Shown here one piece after another: positions 60,409-64,000 of a DNA stretch of 64,000 bases. Made by a program: the position numbers and the translations under genes. How positions within the stretch are numbered: the first letter of the stretch is position 1; every line of letters begins with the position of its first letter. The notes beneath the pieces are model-generated. The model was not told where the DNA came from. It did not search any database and was given only the letters and a program-made list of their open reading frames with translations. This DNA comes from Myxococcota bacterium (GTDB lineage: Bacteria; Myxococcota; B64-G9), in NCBI GenBank assembly GCA_022710975.1, contig JAKLGA010000008.1:186001-250000 (forward strand). Reading direction: 5' to 3'.

Positions 60409-61026
60409 ATGCGGAAGCGGGGCTGCTCGGTCTGGGTGCTCGTCATCGCGCTGGGGCTCGCCGGCTTGCCCGGTCTGCTGGCGCCGGTGAAGGCCGCGGA
60501 GGAGCCCTGCCCGGCCTACGTGTGCTGTGACCTGACCGACGGCGGGCTCGGCTCGGTCGCCCAGGCCGAGATCACCCGCATCCTGCCCCACAGGGTCGAC
60601 GTCGTCCTCATGCCGACGCCGGTCTACTGCGCCGGCGGGTTGGAGTGTTCGCCCGAGGACTTCGCGCTCGCCTACTCCTGGGCCACGCCCGAGTGCCCCG
60701 GCGAGATCGCGGGCTGGGAGGACATCGCCCAGGACCTGGTGGTCGTGCTCTGGGTCGACAGCCTGGGTTGCCTGCGGCGGATCGTCCCGGTCACCATGGC
60801 CGGGGTGGACTGCGACGGCGTCTACGTCCCGCTCCCCGCCTGCCTCCAGGAGTTCCTGCTCCCCACCTGCGCAACTACCTACGGTGGAGAGACCACCCCG
60901 GAGGAGTGCGAGCACGACGAATCACGCCCGGGCTGCGCCCACGCGGGCCAGGGGGGCGGGCTCGCGCTGGGGCTCGGGCTGGGGCTGGCGCTCGCGGCGC
61001 TCAGGCGGCGGCCCCGGCGGAGCTAG
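60409..61026 (+). CDS. Secreted Cys-rich protein with MYXO-CTERM-like anchor
   Basis: A 205-residue protein with a signal peptide (cleavage near VKA-AE) and about ten cysteines in the mature part (CPAYVCCDLTDGG, YCAGGLEC, C, C). The C-terminus (CAHAGQGGG, a Leu/Gly/Ala helix, RRRPRRS) fits the MYXO-CTERM sorting signal: Cys near Gly-Gly, hydrophobic helix, arginine end. CAGGAGG precedes ATG 60409. Probably surface-displayed; function unknown. Confidence 0.78.
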   Translation: MRKRGCSVWVLVIALGLAGLPGLLAPVKAAEEPCPAYVCCDLTDGGLGSVAQAEITRILPHRVDVVLMPTPVYCAGGLECSPEDFALAYSWATPECPGEIAGWEDIAQDLVVVLWVDSLGCLRRIVPVTMAGVDCDGVYVPLPACLQEFLLPTCATTYGGETTPEECEHDESRPGCAHAGQGGGLALGLGLGLALAALRRRPRRS

Positions 61027-61053
61027 CCCCGGGCTGGCTCTATCGCGCTCTGC

Positions 61054-61070
61054 GGGGCCGGTAGGGCCCC
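61054..61070. terminator. Hairpin between convergent genes
   Basis: GGGGCC-GGTAG-GGCCCC, a 6-bp all-GC stem, lies 27 nt after the stop at 61026 and within the 123-nt gap to the next convergent gene. A weaker hairpin (GATGGT-TCCCG-ACCATC, 61114-61130) follows. Confidence 0.5.
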
Positions 61071-61149
61071 GGCCGGTCCTCGGCACCATGCGTCAGGGGG
61101 CGCATCTGGAATCGATGGTTCCCGACCATCATAGTCCATGGGTCTGCCC

Positions 61150-61749
61150 CTACTTCTCTTGTCCATCCGGCGGCTTCTTCGTCCTCCGGGTCTTTCCCTG
61201 GCCTTCCTTCTTCTCCAAGCGTTGCCTGACCGCCCGCAGTTCGTGTCGCCACCCGCGGGAAAACACCTTCCGCTGCTCCGCCGAGGCAATCAGGTAGTCC
61301 CTCTCCTCCTGCTGGAGGTAGGGCATGGACTCGATGGCGGCCCACCAGACTCCCTTCTCCAGCAAGTCATCCAGCAAGGTTCCTCTTCCCAAGCAGGCCC
61401 CTGCCTTGATGGCCTCGAGCGCTTCTCGCGCGTTGAGGAATGCCCGGACATACACGGCGGAGTCAGGCGAGAGCTGGGTCGCGAGCATCCGGACCCTGGG
61501 AAAGTCCTCCAGGGGTAGCCGCATCCTTTCTATCAGCCTGTTCACCCCCTGCTGGATATCTGGCAGGCCCGAGGCAAATGCGGCCTCCAGATCTTCGAAC
61601 GAGTACTCGATTTCACAATCTGCAACCCTCCGCCAGTACTCCCAGAGTGCTTCGTTCCGGTCGAACTCCTGCACGTTCGGATTGCCTTTCGTCATCCAGG
61701 CCTGACGCAAATCCTCTGGTTTCATCGCCAACATCTCATCGTGATTCAT
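61150..61749 (-). CDS. Hypothetical protein of low-GC island
   Basis: A 199-residue, mostly helical, soluble protein with acidic surface segments and a strongly basic C-terminus (EKKEGQGKTRRTKKPP). No signal peptide. ATG 61749 has GGGGGGAG 6 nt upstream; an in-frame extension to 61851 lacks support. It follows the SUFU-domain gene by 64 nt on the same strand. Size, solubility and company are consistent with an immunity protein, but no family is recognised. Confidence 0.7.
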   Translation of the reverse strand: MNHDEMLAMKPEDLRQAWMTKGNPNVQEFDRNEALWEYWRRVADCEIEYSFEDLEAAFASGLPDIQQGVNRLIERMRLPLEDFPRVRMLATQLSPDSAVYVRAFLNAREALEAIKAGACLGRGTLLDDLLEKGVWWAAIESMPYLQQEERDYLIASAEQRKVFSRGWRHELRAVRQRLEKKEGQGKTRRTKKPPDGQEK

Positions 61750-61813
61750 TATTCGCTCCCCCCTACTGTCAGCCGCCTGGCATCTGGACGGAGGGGATGT
61801 CAACCCCATCTCG

Positions 61814-62383
61814 CTAGACAAGGGAATCCCGCAACGGGTTCGTGTAGTCAAAAGGCCCCTTCTCGAAGAGCGCCTCGAGGGCCTGGTAGCCCTGATCCAG
61901 GGCGAGCTTCCTCTCCTCGGGGGTGATCGGCAACAGCCAGAGGATCCTCGTCACCCCATATTCAGTGTCACATTTCTCCAGGTCCCCTCCGTAGTCAAAA
62001 TACACATGGGAGAGGTAACCGCACGTGCACCTGGAACCTGGCAGCCAGGGTATGCCCATGTTGATGGTGTGTCCCAGACCCAGCCCTACTTGACCCTGGC
62101 TTACGCGCTCGCGGTGGTAGTCGACCAGATCGCCGAGGATCTGGGCCAGTCGACCTTCGCGCTTCGCCGAGACCACAAACATCTCCACCTTCTTCGCGTC
62201 ATCTTCCTTCGACATGCAGCAGGTCAGGTGGAAGTACCGATGTGGGAATCTCTTCTCCCGGCCCACCGCGACACCGAATTCTGGGCGCATGTCCTTGAAG
62301 CGCTCCCCTTCCGGCCGGACCACACCCTCGAGGCGTCCGAGCCACCGAGTGTAGTGCGCGAGCAGTGCGTCCCGGTAGGTCAT
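61814..62383 (-). CDS. SUFU-domain protein, candidate immunity protein
   Basis: A 189-residue SUFU (suppressor-of-fused-like) domain protein. The C-terminal half is diagnostic: LGLGHTINMGIPWLPGSRCT, YGVTRILWLLPITPEERKLA, GYQALEALFEKG, NPLRDSLV. In bacteria SUFU domains occur mainly as immunity proteins of polymorphic and contact-dependent toxins. GGGAGATGAA precedes ATG 62383. No toxin gene is visible in the window, so the cognate effector, if any, lies further right or has been lost. Confidence 0.85.
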   Translation of the reverse strand: MTYRDALLAHYTRWLGRLEGVVRPEGERFKDMRPEFGVAVGREKRFPHRYFHLTCCMSKEDDAKKVEMFVVSAKREGRLAQILGDLVDYHRERVSQGQVGLGLGHTINMGIPWLPGSRCTCGYLSHVYFDYGGDLEKCDTEYGVTRILWLLPITPEERKLALDQGYQALEALFEKGPFDYTNPLRDSLV

Positions 62384-62440
62384 TTCATCTCCCACAGCTC
62401 CAGGTACCACCCAATCTTCAGCGGGCCCGGGACATCCAGG

Positions 62441-63172
62441 TCATGACGAAGGCGAGGAGCGCTTGCTGCGCGACCTGGGCTCCTTCTCCTTCCTCGGCTT
62501 CCGTTCGGCAGAGCCCTCGAGCAGCGCGCGCGGGACCTCCACGCAGCCCACCTCGGAGCCATTCTTGGCCAGGAGCGCGACCCGCCCGGGAGAGATCCAG
62601 CGAATGTCGCCGAAGAACCTGGCGAATGCGAACTCATCGGGCCTCGTCTCCAGCACCTGCTTGCGCGCCACTTCTACGCCATCTCGTCCCTCGACAACCA
62701 GCCAGGCGCGGAAGGCTTCGAATTCGTGGACGCAACGCAGCCGGCCCACGAGCCTCCTGCCTTTGCTCCAGCGCTGCTTCTTCCAGGTCCACTCGTTGCG
62801 CAGCTCCAGATCGAGCGCCTTCCTTCGCGCCTCCTCGAAGGGCTCCCACGGCCATCCATACCTCGCGGCGACCTTCTCCAGCCCCGAGCACAGCAGCTCC
62901 AGGAATCTTCTCTTCCGCTCCTCCCTCTCGAGAGCCAGCACCGCCGTCACGTCACAATCCACATCTACGAACTGCACGCCAAGTGCAGGGGCCCATTCGT
63001 GGTCCTCTGCCTTATCACGGCACTCTACCCGGACCTTCCACACGTCCTCCGTGCGAAGGCCAGGGAAAACACGCTCAAACAGTGCGGTGACACCTCGCGT
63101 TTCTTGAAGAAACCGATTCCCAATCGCCTTGGAGACGTCCGCTGCAGCCAGATCGAACTGAACGAGTTTCAC
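62441..63172 (-). CDS. Hypothetical protein of low-GC island
   Basis: A 243-residue soluble protein with many charged residues (ALEREERKRRFLELLCSGLE, KKQRWSKGRRLVGRLR), aromatic-rich beta segments (ARFFGDIRWISPGRVALLA) and a Lys/Arg/Ser tail. I chose GTG 63172, with GGAGGG 6 nt upstream, over an ATG at 63202 lacking one. No known domain; its position in the minus-strand cluster suggests an immunity or effector-linked role. Confidence 0.65.
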   Translation of the reverse strand: MKLVQFDLAAADVSKAIGNRFLQETRGVTALFERVFPGLRTEDVWKVRVECRDKAEDHEWAPALGVQFVDVDCDVTAVLALEREERKRRFLELLCSGLEKVAARYGWPWEPFEEARRKALDLELRNEWTWKKQRWSKGRRLVGRLRCVHEFEAFRAWLVVEGRDGVEVARKQVLETRPDEFAFARFFGDIRWISPGRVALLAKNGSEVGCVEVPRALLEGSAERKPRKEKEPRSRSKRSSPSS

Positions 63173-63239
63173 CTGAGACCCTCCAACGCTTACTGCACAC
63201 ATGGCACCCTACCCAGCGAGGCGCCAGCCGATTTCCGCG

Positions 63240-63617
63240 TCAGCCTCCAAGAACGACGCAATCGGTGAACTCGACACTCTCGCAGGACACCTCGAACCGA
63301 CTCATACCCTCCGTGTTGAACCGAAACCTGATACCCTCGCGGTTGCTTCTGGATAGGACTTCGACAAACAACTCGTCGAGCATGAAGGTAGGAACCAGGT
63401 CCGGCAGAATCGCGTTCCGAATCGAACGAAAGACCACCGTGAGAAGGTACTTCGTGCCTTTTCGTTCGCAAATGACCTCGAGCTCCATCTTGCTGCTTGC
63501 TCGATCCTGCCCATCCCAGGTGACGTGCATCGCCTTGACTAGTCCCAACTCGAAGAGATCCAGATCTGGCAAGAGCCGCTCGACTGCCTGGCTCACTGTC
63601 GCTCCGAATTCGCGCAC
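63240..63617 (-). CDS. Small beta-rich protein, tandemly duplicated (copy 1)
   Basis: A 125-residue protein (MHVTWDGQDRASSKMELEVI, KYLLTVVFRSIRNAILPDL, FEVSCESVEFTDCVVL) with alternating beta strands and no signal peptide. GTG 63617 is used; there is no ribosome site beside it, while GGGAGG lies ~25 nt further up, before an in-frame ATT, so the real N-terminus may be about eight residues longer. The next gene to the right is a paralogue. Confidence 0.65.
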   Translation of the reverse strand: MREFGATVSQAVERLLPDLDLFELGLVKAMHVTWDGQDRASSKMELEVICERKGTKYLLTVVFRSIRNAILPDLVPTFMLDELFVEVLSRSNREGIRFRFNTEGMSRFEVSCESVEFTDCVVLGG

Positions 63618-63758
63618 TTTGATGAAAGTAGTAATGCCAGACCTCCCTTCTGAAAGCCGCCGGGCACCTGGCTGGGGGCCTCTCCGTCCCCCACCTCATG
63701 CTATCAGAGAGGCGTCGCGCTCGAACTCTACCGTGCGGACCATCTTAGTACCATCCGG

Positions 63759-64000
63759 TCACCGACAGCCTACAGAACCAGATTCACTGCCATCAGCGAG
63801 CAAGACACAATCGGTGAACTCGATGCTCTCGCAGAACACCTCGAACCCAGTCTTCCCGAGATCCTCTGCGCGAAACCTGATGCCCTCGAGGCTGTCCTTG
63901 GAGACGTCCTCGATCTCCAGCTCCTCGAACATGAAGGTCGGATCCAGATTCGGCAGAACCGCCTTTCGAATCGAACGAAAGACCACCGTGAGAAGGTAGT
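63759..64000 (-). CDS. Small beta-rich protein, tandemly duplicated (copy 2), cut by window edge
   Basis: About 80 C-terminal residues of a paralogue of the preceding gene (YLLTVVFRSIRKAVLPNL, PTFMFEELEIEDVSKDS, FEVFCESIEFTDCVLL), with a longer C-terminal tail (DGSESGSVGCR). The frame runs off the right end, so the start is outside. A 32-nt stretch is identical at nucleotide level to copy 1 (63419-63450), indicating a recent tandem duplication. Nothing recognisable lies in the 141-nt gap between the copies. Confidence 0.65.
   Translation of the reverse strand, partial: YLLTVVFRSIRKAVLPNLDPTFMFEELEIEDVSKDSLEGIRFRAEDLGKTGFEVFCESIEFTDCVLLADGSESGSVGCR

Overview
The window is about 70% GC, densely packed, and reads as a chromosomal segment of a predatory/social-type deltaproteobacterium in the Myxococcota. 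The evidence is the combination of MYXO-CTERM C-terminal anchors (genes ending at 7396, 22218 and 61026), many lipobox lipoproteins, Cys/Asp-rich MopE-type repeats, PilZ and GspE-N (MshEN) proteins, an adenylate-cyclase/Ser-Thr-kinase fusion and a sigma-54 activator. The exact genus cannot be read from the sequence. I see no rRNA, CRISPR array, transposase or phage gene. There is one tRNA, tRNA-Arg(CCG).

Layout. 1-9.0 kb: the 3' part of an exported lamin-tail protein; a structured intergenic region; a NarL-type histidine kinase/response regulator pair; a PHP phosphoesterase; and two large lipoproteins. 9.0-17.1 kb: one long minus-strand housekeeping operon. From its promoter near 17.12 kb it reads DUF177, rpmF, fabD, acyl carrier protein, rpiB, dCMP deaminase, nrdR, ribD, ribE, ribBA, ribH, nusB and a stand-alone M17 N-terminal domain. 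Most junctions overlap by 4 nt. It makes riboflavin precursors and supplies nucleotide, lipid and translation functions, but lacks the plsX/fabH/fabG/fabF genes usually found here. 17.2-24.4 kb: envelope TPR and PEGA proteins, two PilZ genes on either side of tRNA-Arg, an MshEN protein, a lipase-like hydrolase and a MopE-repeat lipoprotein. 24.4-33.1 kb: cardiolipin synthase, a Cys-rich lipoprotein, outer-membrane barrels including a FadL-like transporter, cytochrome c, a GDPD phosphodiesterase and a large zinc peptidase. 33.2-40.5 kb: two tandem propeller lipoproteins and a 1075-residue cyclase-kinase-propeller receptor.

40.5-46.8 kb is the clearest regulated unit. A GAF/AAA+/Fis sigma-54 activator is divergent from a LolA-like protein, an outer-membrane protein and an RND (MMPL) exporter. 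A full-consensus -24/-12 promoter precedes the exporter genes, and inverted repeats overlap the activator's own sigma-70 promoter. 46.7-55.2 kb: two barrel proteins with TolB-like N-termini around a GH5-like lipoprotein, folE2, and three tandem exported TPR paralogues sharing a CPxC motif. 55.2-61 kb: an MFS exporter, an LtaS-like sulfatase and small envelope proteins, with three copies of a ~150-bp structured repeat whose stems differ by compensatory base changes.

61.1-64 kb has visibly lower GC. It holds a run of small minus-strand genes including a SUFU-domain protein and a tandemly duplicated small gene cut by the window edge. This resembles an immunity-gene island of a polymorphic-toxin system, though no toxin gene lies inside the window.

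Many starts are GTG or TTG with a good Shine-Dalgarno sequence. Where the longest reading frame lacked one, I chose the internal start that has it.
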